Assembly: GCA_030770535.1 (NCBI GenBank)
Contig: JASVEC010000010.1
Span: forward strand, 868,001 to 932,000
DNA length: 64,000 nt
Direction: 5' to 3'
Source of the DNA: Batkoa obscura
Lineage: Eukaryota; Entomophthoromycota; Entomophthoromycetes; Entomophthorales; Batkoaceae
Below the pieces are notes generated by a model, which made no database searches, was not told where the DNA came from, and saw only the letters and a program-made list of their open reading frames with translations. A program made the translations under genes and the position numbers. This document shows, piece after piece, positions 35,046-46,238 of the stretch. Position 1 is the first letter of the stretch. Every line of letters starts with the position of its first letter.

Positions 35046-35152
35046 ATATGGGGATGTATTTTTGTGTTTAAGAGCTTTACTAATAATTTTTCCACTCAAA
35101 TAGCGCTTAAAGGATGGAAAAAGTAATGAAGCCAAAAAATACATCCCCATAT
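35046..35152 (-). mobile_element. MITE family 1, copy 7
   Basis: Near-consensus reverse copy: ATATGGGGATGTATTTTTGT ... AAAATACATCCCCATAT, with CAAATAGCGCTTAAAGGATGG inside (pieces quoted). Flanked by TA on both sides. Confidence 0.92.
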
Positions 35153-35192
35153 ATTAGTTTATAAAAACTTAAGTGATAGTATCAAACTTAAG

Positions 35193-35299
35193 ATATGGGG
35201 ATGTATTTTTGTGTTTAAGAATTTTACTAACAAATTTTCCGCTTGAATAGCGCTTAAAAGGTGGAAAAAGTAATGAAATCAAAAAAATTATCCCCATAT
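35193..35299 (-). mobile_element. MITE family 1, copy 8
   Basis: Near-consensus reverse copy 41 bp after copy 7: ATATGGGGATG ... TATCCCCATAT. The two are very similar and in the same orientation. Confidence 0.92.
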
Positions 35300-35496
35300 A
35301 AATAAGTAGATAGTTTTAAATTTTACAATAAAATTATAGCAGATAATAGTGATTATTACAAAAAGTAGTCAAAAATTAACTATTATTTTAAATAACTTTA
35401 TAATAATATCATTGTTAAATAAATGGAAAATAGTTTTTTTTAGTTAAAATATCATCTATTATAAATTTAATCTCAATTCAATTATAAATAAAAAGT

Positions 35497-35603
35497 ATAT
35501 GGGGGTGTTTTTTTCAACTCCATTACTTTTTCTATTTTTTAAGCACTATTTGAGCAGAAAATTTGTTAGTAAAGTTCTTGAACACAAAAATACATCCCCA
35601 TAT
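35497..35603 (+). mobile_element. MITE family 1, copy 9
   Basis: ATATGGGGGTG ... CATCCCCATAT with AAGCACTATTTGAGCAGAAA inside. Confidence 0.9.
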
Positions 35604-36253
35604 GTTTAAAACTATACTATTACATCATCATTTTACTTTTAATATTTTGTTTTATTTAGTTATTTTTAAATATAAAAAGGATGGGGTTACTTACTACTTT
35701 ATGTAAAATATAGGATGCTGTATAGGTATTAGGAGTTTAAGAGTAGTGTTAGATCATTATTTTTACTAAAGGGCTTAGTCATTAGCTTTCATATATTGTA
35801 AATAAATTAATTGATAATTATTAATAAAAATAACAAAGATAATAAAAGTAAGATAAGAATTACTATTATTTATACAAAATTGAACTATTATATTTGAGAT
35901 TAATTTCAAATGTATCTACTAAATATAGTCAACTTAATTAATTAATTCATTAAACTAATAGTTTAGTCCAAGTTAACTAAAACACTTGACACTATCCAGT
36001 TTATAAATGTGACATAGCACATGCTATCATCTCACCTTAACTTTATTTATGTTGAAATTAAACTCAGAATTATAATTGATATTCAAACCAAGTAATAAAA
36101 GAAAACTCGACTCCAGTTATCAAATCAGTTTAGTTTCTAAAGGACTAGTTAATCCAAATAGTTATCAAACTATAAATTCAGTTTTAATTTCAATCAAAAT
36201 AATTCAATAGCATCTAGTTTATAAGTGTATTATAACATCATATTACTTTAAAT

Positions 36254-36358
36254 CTATTTGGAGATATTTTTTTGGCTTCATTATTTTTTCCATTTAAGTA
36301 TTATTTGAGCGGAAAAATTGTTAATAAAATTGTTAAATACAAAAATACATCCTCATTT
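36254..36358 (+). mobile_element. MITE family 1, copy 10
   Basis: Diverged ends (TATTTGGAGAT ... ATCCTCATTTAT) but clear interior TATTTGAGCGGAAAAATTGT. Confidence 0.75.
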
Positions 36359-36860
36359 ATTTTGATAAATAATATTTTTATTTTAATGTATTCAAATTCC
36401 CAAAAGGAAGATAAATCCCAATTGATAATCAAGGGAGGGTTGACTTCAATTTAAAAGTATGAGCATGAGTTTGAATAAAAGCTCAGGTGTGATAAAAAAG
36501 TAAGTAAAAAAACAAGTCCAAGACAAGTGGGATTTTGGGAAAAATTTTAAGTATCAATTCCATCAATGTACTTATTGCATTATCATCTTATATCAATATA
36601 TTTCATTTAATATTAAAATCCCTTTTTTTAGATTGATTTTAAATCAAATTCAATATTCAATTTTAAACTAAGGGATAAAATTTAATATCTTAAATTTAGC
36701 TTAAAATAAGGCTTAGCTAGTAAAAAAACAAGAATTTTCAAAACTTCACGTATCAAGCTCATCAACGTTATTATGATATTATCATTTCAGTGTTGATGTA
36801 AAAAAATTCAAGTAAAATTTTTATCAAATGTAGTAATTGTAGTTTTCTCTCAAATTTCAA

Positions 36861-36967
36861 TATTTGGGGATGTATTTTTACGTTTAATAGTTTTACTAAT
36901 AATTTTTCCACTCAAATAGCGCTTAAAAGATAGAAAAAGTAATAACGCCAAAAAAAAGATCTCCATT
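36861..36967 (-). mobile_element. MITE family 1, copy 11
   Basis: TATTTGGGGATGTATTTTT at the left, CAAATAGCGCTTAAAAGAT inside, AGATCTCCATTT at the right. Confidence 0.8.
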
Positions 36968-37121
36968 TTCTATCAAAATTGAAAATAGCCTATATAGTAC
37001 TATCCTAACCACGAAAATCATGACAGATAATCCACCTTTTTTAGAATGTATTAGTTTAAGCTCGATATCTTGGTAAATTAAATTCAATCCATTCCAAAAT
37101 TTCGCTTTATTTCTATTACTG

Positions 37122-37256
37122 TTGATTCAGCTTTAACATTATATGGGCATTTTACTTTTGTATTTTTAGACTTGGCTCATGGTGGTTTTTCCTACTTCTT
37201 CATTTAATAAATAGAAAGTTCAAAATGCCCATATGATGTTAAAATTGAGTCAATAA
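37122..37256. mobile_element. MITE family 2, copy 2
   Basis: TTGATTCAGCTTTAACATTA then TATGGGCATTTT at the left; AAAATGCCCATATGATG then TTAAAATTGAGTCAATAA at the right: inverted repeats of roughly 28-30 bp. Same end motif as 28876-29016. Confidence 0.8.
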
Positions 37257-37508
37257 TGTTCATTTTCCAAAATCATTTATAAATTTTTCCATGGCCTAAA
37301 AGTGATCAAATAAAGGAATCACTTTATAGCTTAATTAAGGGAAATTCTAGAACTTGGAGAATAAAATAAGTCATTAATAAAGTTCAAATCTTCTTGAAAT
37401 AAATGAAAGAAAAGGGTTTATAAGGAGATTAAATTCCACTTTCTATTGATTCGAATCTTAATTTAACTTACTCGAACTGTCACTACAAAATCAAGCTCCT
37501 GTTAAACA

Positions 37509-38907
37509 ATGAAATTCGGTAAAAAAATTCAAGAAGAAGTAGAAACCATGGGTCCGAAATGGCAGGCCCATGCTATCCCGTATAAAAAGTTAAAAAAAGC
37601 AATTAAACATGATAGTCCATCCAGCACCAATTATGCTCAACTTTCACCTTTATTTACAAATCTTTGGATAGATCATTTAGATCAAGCAAATACAATTACG
37701 GAAGAATTTATAAAAGAGGAGGGAGAAGGAAGGATGGATGATAAAGATTTCTATCATTTATTATTAAAATCCTTAAATCAATTAAAACTATTTCTTAATG
37801 AAGCATTTGAAGATACAAAATTAAGGATACTTCATTTAAAAGAGGAGCTATTTGAGGCTACTAACCCATTTCAAAAAGATGTCGTTGTTTGGTAAATTTT
37901 TTAGTTCAGTTTTAAAGTAATGAGGTTTTAACAATTTAACTTTTTTTTAAAATTATTTAGGAGAGAAATCTTTGAATTATATAAACAATCCCCAATATGG
38001 CAAATTAACTCAATACAAGATTTACATGGTATACGGTATTTAGATATGAAATGTCAATATGATTTATTTTTAAAACAATTATTAAAGTTAGAAAAAGTAA
38101 GTATTTATTCTTTAATTATATTATATTATTTTTATTTCCATTTTTATTAGACAAAAAAATTTGATAATAATCATTCCAAAGAAGCATTATTAAAGTTTTT
38201 AGAGGTAAATTCCATATTGTATTATTAAGTGTTAAATGTTGACTAAATCTAACCAGACTAATCAACAAATCTTATCATTAATAAAATTTTGTGAATTAAA
38301 TCAAACAGCTGCTATTAAAATATTAAAAAAATTTAATAAAGCCACCACATTAAAGTAAGTTAATTCTTGTTCCCATCTCTTTAGCCAATCAAAAAATTTA
38401 ATCTTTTTTATTTTTTAGTTTAACGAACACATTAATAAAAAAAGATAGCTCATTATTATTATATTGTCCGAAAGAATTAACTATTCAATGGTATGAGTTA
38501 ATTGAAACTATACTACCTAATATTGAGGATTTTTCATGCCCAATTTGTTTAGGTAAGTTAACTCATTCTAATCCTATATTATCATAATATAATATACCTT
38601 TTAATTTTAATTAGAAATCATATGGAAACCAACCAGGTTATCTTGTGGACACACTTTTTGTCATTGGTGTTGTATTCAATCTCAAGTACAACGAAAAAGA
38701 GATTGTCCCTTATGTCGATGTAGTGGTGCAATGTTAAAAGTAGATGAAAGAGGGACGGATAAAGCATTAGAAAATTATTTAAAATTGTATTTTCCAAGGG
38801 AGGTTAAAGTGAAAAGAAAACAACAGGAAAAAGAAATGATGTTATGTGAAGTTAGTAATATCCGTGGGGGTGAATTTATGATTAATAATGGATGTTGTTT
38901 GATGTAA
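37509..38907 (+). CDS. SPX-RING ubiquitin ligase with C-terminal CaaX motif
   Basis: Six exons: 37509-37891, 37961-38096, 38151-38204, 38257-38354, 38419-38552, 38615-38907; sum in frame, 365 aa. The N-terminus MKFGKKIQEEVE with the basic helix YKKLKKAIK is an SPX domain, a sensor of inositol pyrophosphates and so of phosphate status. Near residue 265 a RING finger follows: CPICLEIIWKPTRLSCGH, then TFCHWC and CPLC. The pair SPX plus RING is known in fungi as a predicted E3 ligase class. The last residues are NNGCCLM: the final four form a CaaX box with Met at X (farnesyl type) and an adjacent Cys that could be palmitoylated, suggesting membrane attachment. Lipidation is inference. Confidence 0.9.
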
Positions 38908-39305
38908 GAGGAGAGATCAAAAAGGATCATACATTTTTTATTGCATTTTTAAAAGTCATGTTATATTAATTAGATAATTAAAAACAATTAATTATAAATG
39001 AAATGATTAAAGTTTAAAAATAAAATTTTGTTATATATTTATATATTTATTTATTTATTTAGCATTATTGAATATTATTTTTAATATTTATTAAATTTAA
39101 GCCACCTCCATTTTTAATAATCTTTTCGAAATTAAACAATCTCTATTAACCAATCAAATCTATTTTATACTTCTAAATTTACCAATAAAATAAGATTACA
39201 TCTCGAATTGTAAGAATTTTAAATCTTAAAAAATAGAAGTCAGCTTGACTAATTTGAATTCATTAAAATATAAAAATCGCTTTATTTTAACTAAAAACAA
39301 TAGTG
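38908..39305. other. Intergenic spacer
   Basis: AT-rich spacer of 0.4 kb between two genes on the same strand. No feature recognised. Confidence 0.5.
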
Positions 39306-41126
39306 ATGGCAATACGAGCACGTAACAAAAAAAAGAGTAATTTAGGAGACAGTGTCCATGACAGTACCAATGATTCTATTGAAGTTAGTGAGCTTGATAT
39401 AAGCAAAAAAGTGATTGTAGGTTGTCCAGGAGATGCTTTTTCCTTTATTGAATTATTATGTTTCACAATGATTTTACCTTTATTCACTACTTACATTGGT
39501 TCTTCGATTTATCTTTATTCACCAAAATTAATTGAACCATACCATGGCAATTTCTTTCCTTACTATTTTTATAACTTAAGTGTTGGTATAATAATATTAT
39601 TAGGTATATTATTAGGTATAATTTATGAAGCTAAATTCTTATTTCATTTACCTGCTAATATTGGAAGAATTGGTTTAGCATTAGTTTTATCACCCATTTA
39701 TACGGACTTAATAGCTAGACAATCTATGATTTTAGGGCCTTATTTAAGTGTTCAATTATCTTACTTATTACCAGTATATATACCTTTATTATGTTGTTCA
39801 TGGATTAATAGTAGTTTATTTTTAAAAAATTGTACTTTTTTTAAAAATGCAGATACTTTAAATCATTCTATTACTTTATTTGTAATTCATATGGCTACTT
39901 TAATTATGGGATTAAGTTTATTAACTACATTTCCATTGATCTATTCATTTACTAATTTAACATGTTATGGTTTGTTAATTAATGGTCTTATTTCAGCTTT
40001 GATTTTATATCTTCTCAATCTCACTTTACTTCAGAACTTAAGACCTACAACTTATGATAAAGTATTAGTACCAACAGTTATTATTTGTATTTTATTAGCT
40101 ACAATATCAAGACATGCTCAATGTTCCAGTGGATTATCGGAAAAACATTTAGATATAAATAAACCAATGGTAAATGGATTTATACCTTTAGCACGTACCG
40201 AGTCAATTACTGGATGGATTACAGTAGATGAAGAAAAAGCAAGAGAAATACGCGTATTACGTAGTGGTCATTCAATTATTGGTGGTATTTATCCTAATTA
40301 TCAAGAAAGTATATTTGGCACTTTTTATTATATGGAAACAATTAAATTTTTATTACCTTATAAATCTACAGAAGAAAGAGGTAATGTATTACAAATCGGA
40401 TTAGGTATTGGTGTATCAGCAAAGGATTTAATTGAGGATGATTATAAAGTAGACATAATTGAAATTGATCCCATAGTTTATAATTACTCAAGAACTTATT
40501 TTGAATTACCAGAACCTAATAAAGTATATTTAGAAGATGGTAGAACAGTATTAGAAAATAAAATTAAAGGTTCCAGCTATGATTTTATATTACATGATGT
40601 ATTTACAGGTGGTACAGTACCCTCTACCTTATTTTCAATTGAAGCATTACAGTTATGTAAATACGCTATGAAACCAGATGGTGTATTAGTACTCAATTTT
40701 GTTGGCGGTATTCTCGGTCCTTATAATATGGCTTTTGAAATGGTAGCTACTACATTAAGAGCTGTATTTCCTTATATGAGATTATTTACGGAAGATTTTA
40801 AAGATAATGAAGAAGAAGTAGTTTCTAATTTGATTAATTTAGTCTTCTTTGTTTCTGACAAACCAATTGAATTTGATTTACCACCTATTAGTCCAACCTA
40901 TAGATCTATTAAAGAACATGCTATTACTCATATGGAAAAATATGAAGTTAAGTTGGAAAAATACTTACCTCAATTAACTAAAGATTTGGAGTTAATTGAT
41001 AAATATCATAGTATGGTAGTTACTGATAAAGATAACAAATTAAATCAAGTTCAACATCATTCAGCTTATGAACATTGGTATAAAATGAAAGAGTTATTTC
41101 CATTAGAATATTGGGTGAAATATTAA
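39306..41126 (+). CDS. Membrane-anchored spermidine-synthase-like protein
   Basis: Single exon, 606 aa. Residues 40-265 contain about seven hydrophobic segments (FIELLCFTMILPLF, LSVGIIILLGILLGII, LALVLSPIYTDLIA, and others), so the N-terminal half is polytopic. The C-terminal half is a Rossmann domain of the polyamine synthase fold: VLQIGLGIGVSAKDL (SAM/dcSAM loop), VDIIEIDPIVYNYSRTYF (acidic end of strand 2) and YDFILHDVFTGGTVPSTLF. The last motif sits where aminopropyltransferases have the catalytic Asp, here HDVF. Fungal proteins of this fusion type are annotated as spermine/spermidine synthase-like; substrate is unknown, and a methyltransferase role is as likely as an aminopropyltransferase one. 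The start is the ATG at 39306. Confidence 0.85.
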   Translation: MAIRARNKKKSNLGDSVHDSTNDSIEVSELDISKKVIVGCPGDAFSFIELLCFTMILPLFTTYIGSSIYLYSPKLIEPYHGNFFPYYFYNLSVGIIILLGILLGIIYEAKFLFHLPANIGRIGLALVLSPIYTDLIARQSMILGPYLSVQLSYLLPVYIPLLCCSWINSSLFLKNCTFFKNADTLNHSITLFVIHMATLIMGLSLLTTFPLIYSFTNLTCYGLLINGLISALILYLLNLTLLQNLRPTTYDKVLVPTVIICILLATISRHAQCSSGLSEKHLDINKPMVNGFIPLARTESITGWITVDEEKAREIRVLRSGHSIIGGIYPNYQESIFGTFYYMETIKFLLPYKSTEERGNVLQIGLGIGVSAKDLIEDDYKVDIIEIDPIVYNYSRTYFELPEPNKVYLEDGRTVLENKIKGSSYDFILHDVFTGGTVPSTLFSIEALQLCKYAMKPDGVLVLNFVGGILGPYNMAFEMVATTLRAVFPYMRLFTEDFKDNEEEVVSNLINLVFFVSDKPIEFDLPPISPTYRSIKEHAITHMEKYEVKLEKYLPQLTKDLELIDKYHSMVVTDKDNKLNQVQHHSAYEHWYKMKELFPLEYWVKY

Positions 41127-41307
41127 ATCAATTTCAAATATATGAAAATATTCAAATCATATAATAGCAGAAAGTTTTAAGAAAGTTTCAAAAATCAATT
41201 GCTCATTTTCTTGTTACTTTTTAATAAAAATAAACTTTATTTTTTAATTACTTTTTAGCTGATTCTTTTGATTTTATTTGACTTTTCTATTTTTTATAAG
41301 TTTAAAA

Positions 41308-42948
41308 ATGAACTATCAAGATAGTAGTACTTCCTCTGATGATGATAACAATTTCAAGATCAAACAATTAGAAAAAAGGGAATTGAAATTAATAAGTAGG
41401 ATTAATGAAATAGAGGGTCGAATATTAAAAATTGAAACACAGAATGAAAAAAAGAGTGAAACTAAGGATATAGAATTAGATACTGAGGTATCTTTGAATT
41501 ATGGTAATTATTTTATATTAAAATTGAACTTAAATAAAAGAAAAAAGAAAAGAAGAAGAAAAAAAGAAAATGTAGCAAATAAACTATAACAATTAATTTT
41601 TATAGATGATATTGATTGGAAACAATATGAAGCACCTCAATGGTGTGTCCCAATTAAAGCTAATGTATTAGAATTTGAATGGAAAGTAAGCAAACATTTC
41701 ACTAGAAACTTTCAATTCATTTTATTAATTTATTTTTATCAATTATTTTCATTTATTGAATTCTTAATTAGTTACTTTCTAATTACTGTAAATTTGATGT
41801 TATATTAATGGATCCACCTTGGCAATTAGCTACTCATGCACCTACTCGAGGGGTAAGAGTTTAACTAATTATTTTCATTATAAAAAAGAAGACAAAAAAA
41901 ATATAGTCGATTCTTTTAATTAACTAATTTACAAATATCTTAATTATTCTTCATTTAATTTGATTTCAAATTAAAAATATCAAATTTACTTTTTTTAAAG
42001 GTAGCTATAGGATATCAACAATTACCAGATACATTAATAGAGTCTTTACCAATTAACGATTTACAAGATAATGGGTTTATATTTATTTGGGTTATTAATA
42101 ATAAGTATGTTAAAGCATTTGAATTAATGAAACAATGGGGTTATGAGTAAGTTTTTAGTAATATAGAAATAATATATTATAATAATATAAATAACAACAT
42201 ATTAATAATAAGCGACTAATAGTTTATTATTATGATTTTGTTTCAATCCAAATTATTCAATTCTTTCTATTATTTTGTTTGAATTTTAATATGAATTTTA
42301 TTAGATATGTTGATGATATTACTTGGGTAAAACAAACAGTAAATCGTAGGATGGCCAAAGGTCATGGCTTTTATTTACAACATGCAAAAGAAACTTGTTT
42401 AGTTGGAAAAAAGGTAAATAGAATAAAAATTATGAATATAGAATATGATTCTAATATCAAATTAATATATAACAACAATTTAATAACAAGTTATATAGAA
42501 TCTATTCTATATGATAATGTGATGACGATATCGGATGATGATAATAATATTGATTCTATTTTAGGGAAAAGATCCACCACAATGTAAACGGTTAATCGGT
42601 AGTGATGTGATTTATTCCGAAAGAAGGGGTCAAAGTCAAAAACCTATTCAACTATATGAAATGATTGAAGAATTAGTACCTAATGGTAAGTAATAATAAC
42701 AAATAATAATAATACATTATTAATATAGGTTGATATATGGGGCTGTTTTTTTTGGTTTCATTATTTTTCCATTTTTTAAGCACTATTTGAGTGGAAAATT
42801 TGTTAAATTCTGAAATATATAAATACATCCCCATATATTGTTTTTATGATAATGTTAGATTAATTTGATTTTAGGTAAATATTTAGAAATCTTTGGAAGA
42901 AAAAATAATTTAAGAGATTATTGGGTTACTATTGGTAATGAACTTTAA
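41308..42948 (+). CDS. MT-A70 family adenine methyltransferase, short form
   Basis: Seven exons: 41308-41503, 41606-41685, 41772-41852, 42001-42146, 42305-42413, 42565-42685, 42875-42948; sum 807 nt, 268 aa. The N-terminal 60 residues are a charged coiled coil. The catalytic part reads CKFDVILMDPPWQLATHAPT (DPPW motif), DLQDNGFIFIWVINN, YVDDITWVKQTVNRR, QHAKETCLVGKKG, and EIFGRKNNLRDYWVTIGNEL. This is the complete MT-A70 fold, but the CCCH zinc fingers of METTL3/Ime4 are absent. Candidate roles: mRNA m6A writer (Ime4/METTL3) or the MTA1-type DNA 6mA writer known from ciliates and early-diverging fungi. The last intron contains a MITE. Confidence 0.88.
42735..42836 (+). mobile_element. MITE family 1, copy 12, inside an intron
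   Basis: ATATGGGGCTG ... CATCCCCATAT with AAGCACTATTTGAGTGGAAA. It occupies more than half of the last intron (42686-42874) of the MT-A70 gene and leaves both splice sites intact. Confidence 0.9.
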
Positions 42949-43054
42949 TAACAATAATAAAATAAAATATATACATATATATAACACAAATAAACAATAA
43001 ACATTTTAAAATATATAAATAAAATTAACACTTATTCATTTATTTCATTTCAAT

Positions 43055-45186
43055 TTATAATTTAGCTTTAGTATTTTGAATACTAAATTCCCCTTTAAAA
43101 TCTTTTTCATTATAAATTTCCCAATCTTGTGCAATTGGTGAAAGAATTAATCCATCAGGAATACCAAAACCTTCAATATAAGTTAACGCTTGTTTAGATA
43201 CAAGTTCCACTTGTTGATTTAAGAGACTAGATAATTGTCTAGCTTGATTTGGATGAATAAATTCATGACTCATTAAATAAGTTAAATCCGATTCTAAAGT
43301 AGATAATATGTAGACTTTACATAATTCTTTTAAGGCAAGTCTAAATAAATTAAATTAGTATCTATAACAACATAACAAAATATTCCGATTTTACCTAGTT
43401 TCTTTAGATACACTTTGATCTTCAATAGTACGAATAAATTCTAATAAACTAAAGTATTCTCCATAAGCTTTAGATAAATTTTGAATTAAATCTGATTCTT
43501 CTTTCATCCAAATTTGGAAGATATCTTTACCCTCTTTTCTCTTTGTACAGTGATTTCGCCAAGCTAATTTAAAAAAAATCAGTATTACTTCCATAACTCT
43601 TTTCTTATATTCAAAGAACTTACTTGTTTAGCTCTATTAGCAAATCTCAAATTCATAAAATCGACCAAATCTTCCAATTTATCTACTTTCCAATTTTGTG
43701 GATTGGATTTATTATTAAACGGAGTAAATTGGAATTTCTTTTGTTTAATATCTTCAATCAATTCTTTAGCTGTCTTTTGCATTAAAACTGCATTATCACC
43801 TTCCGCAGTGATACCAGCATGAGAAAATCCAATAATGGATGCAAATGTAGAATGTTGTAAATAACCTTGACCACCACATCTTTCTCTACAAATAGAACCA
43901 CAGCGTTCTGCATTCCAAGTCACTAAAGGTTTAATAGCACAACATAAGCGTATGATCTCGGAATAAGGACGCCCTTCTGGCTTAACCCATACTTTTTTAG
44001 CATGATTTAAACCAAATTGTAATGCATATGTACGGGCTAATAATGGAATTAAAGCTTTTTGTTGAAGTTGAAATTCAAGGATTGGGGTATCTGATTTTCC
44101 TGAACGACCAGCAGCCAAACGGGTAGCAGCATAACGTAATGCAATAGTTAAAGCCAATTTAGCGCCCGAAGAATTCATAGAAGCAATACATAGACGACCA
44201 GTTAAAAGTTGATCAGCTACTTTAATAAATCGATTTCTACGACCTGCAATTTCCGAAGTATAAATACCATCAGCAGAAACATCGGAATATTTATTTAGTA
44301 AATTAATTCTTGGTATACGAACATGATCAAATTTTAATAAAGCATTATCTACTCCATCTAAATCTAATTTATTACCCATTTCACGAATAGTTACTCCAGG
44401 ACAAACTTCATTATTGGGACCATCTCTAATTTTGACAATAAAGCAATGAATCCCTTCTTGTTTTCCTTTAACTTCAAGTTGAGCAAATACAATGGCATAT
44501 TTAGCATGTTTAGCCCCATTAGTAATCCAAAATTTTTGACTTTTAGTGGAGGGACTATGAATTATAAATTCTTGTGTTTTTTCATCGTAAACTGAGGTGG
44601 TTTCCATTTCAATAGCATTATTACCATACCCTAATTCAGTTAATGCAAAACATCCAGTCGCATCCATATTGTTCACTTCTTTTAATATATCAGCATGACG
44701 TTCAGTACCTAATTTTACTAAGGTGCCACCAAACTAAAAAAAGTTTAAATATTATAAAAGATAAAATAAAGTATATAAAACTTACAAGATTATAATGAAC
44801 GGTAAGTTTAGTAGTTGAAGAACCGTTAACTAAACCAGCGGTTTCATGAACTAAAATCAAAGATTGATTAATCAAATTAATCATTTATCACAATTAGTTA
44901 ACTTACTAGCTAATACATTCAATGGATTTTCGATAAAATCAGTCACTTTAATAAATTTATTTTTACCAATTGCTTTTAATTGTTCAAAAGCTTGTTCCTG
45001 TTTTTCATGTTGTAAGCAATTGAATTTAGGAGCAAACAAATGAATATTTTCTTGCATAAAAGCTTTTAATCGTAGTCGATTTTCACGGTTATCAAAATCT
45101 AAAATTTCATTGATTTCTTGGGCATTGAAGCCAGCAGCATCAAATCGTGGTCGATTGTTGATAAAAGCAGATGAGGACGGATACAT
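43055..45186 (-). CDS. Peroxisomal acyl-CoA oxidase
   Basis: FAD-dependent first step of peroxisomal beta-oxidation, giving H2O2. Exons on the minus strand start [20 protein letters not shown] (ATG 45186) and join through [22 protein letters not shown] and [20 protein letters not shown] to the main exon (to about 43624). The main exon has [38 protein letters not shown], the substrate/FAD stretch [13 protein letters not shown] and [15 protein letters not shown] with [12 protein letters not shown]. One or two smaller exons end in ...[10 protein letters not shown]. The final AKL is a PTS1 peroxisomal signal. About six exons; borders near 43330-43400 and 43580-43620 are approximate. The family also holds acyl-CoA dehydrogenases, but length and PTS1 favour oxidase. 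Confidence 0.88.
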
Positions 45187-46132
45187 TTTTTGTAAATTTA
45201 AAATTTTAGATGTTTGGCTTTTAAAACCCCTTTTATACTTTTAAATAGCTCTTTTTTTCACACCAACTTTTAAAACGTGACTGGAATTTATAGGTGGTTT
45301 TATTTGCCATAATATTTAGTTGACGTATTTTAAAGGGTCAATTAATTAGATATTTTGAATTTTGAATTAGAATGTATGAATGTTTATTACTATATATTGT
45401 AATAAAATTGATAATAACAAATAATATTATATTATTTATTATCAATAATTGATAGTATATTTTAACTTCAATTACCTCATTGGTTTAAATTTTGTTTTTT
45501 TTGTATAAATAAAACTTCTTTTTAACCCCAATTTTTTGCCCAAAATTTAGTTCAATTAGACTTTTGGAATTAAAATTCACATGGATTTTCATTCTTTTTT
45601 AAAAGAATCGAAATTCAAATAAACTTTAATTCTTGAATACGTCAAGTAAAGACAATGACTTCTGACAGTAATACTTATACCGTTTTAATAGTTATGGTGC
45701 TATCTAAAGCCCGTTAGATCTTGAAAATTCATTCAAAAGATTAATTAATGGCTTAAGTTCTTATTATGAATTTTCAAATATTTTTTAGTTGAGCTTTTTT
45801 GACAGATTAATTATTTTTTTGAAATTCAAACTTAACCGCTTATTTTTAAAGAATTCATTTCATGTTAATTGCAGTCACACACTAAATCAATTGAATTTAA
45901 TACCGAATAAATCAATAATATTTAACATGCTAGAGCTGGTTTTTACTAGTAAAATAATTTACACCAAATAATATTAAATTCAACAATCTTTTTTACATAA
46001 ATAAGTTATTCCACTATATTGCTTAATACTTGAATTGATTTCTTTGTTTTTTTAATATAGTAAATCTCATTCAATTTTCTCATTGTCTAAGTACTACAAT
46101 GAATAGCCAGATTTCTCTATTACTTAATTACA

Positions 46133-46238
46133 ATATGAGGATGTTTTTTTGGCTTCATTACTTTTTCCATCTTTTAAGCACTACTTGAGTGGAAAATTTG
46201 TTAGTGGAATTCTTGAATACAAAAATACATCCTCATAT
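46133..46238 (+). mobile_element. MITE family 1, copy 13
   Basis: ATATGAGGATG ... CATCCTCATAT, an exactly matched pair of variant ends (both carry the same change from GGGG to GAGG), with AAGCACTACTTGAGTGGAAA inside. Confidence 0.9.

Larger units (their letters stand above)
33812..37508. other. Gene-free MITE cluster between glutathione synthetase and the SPX-RING gene
   Basis: 3.7 kb without a gene. Eight copies of MITE family 1 and one element of family 2 lie between 34282 and 37256 in both orientations. Short open frames here (for example 34394-34756 and 36272-36454) are MITE sequence read through. The two flanking divergent genes must use promoters at its edges. Confidence 0.7.

Noticed and set aside
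36272-36454. A 60-codon protein on the plus strand
   Set aside because: It covers MITE copy 10 and its flank; same for 3106-3300 (copy 2) and 50293-50502 (copy 15).
34282-36967. A CRISPR-like array
   Set aside because: Repeats are about 105 bp with inverted ends, in both orientations and at irregular distances, also scattered elsewhere; they are MITEs in a eukaryotic genome.
45789-45971. A small gene between acyl-CoA oxidase and the LPMO-like gene
   Set aside because: Sixty codons, AT-driven composition, no motif, no splice or promoter context.
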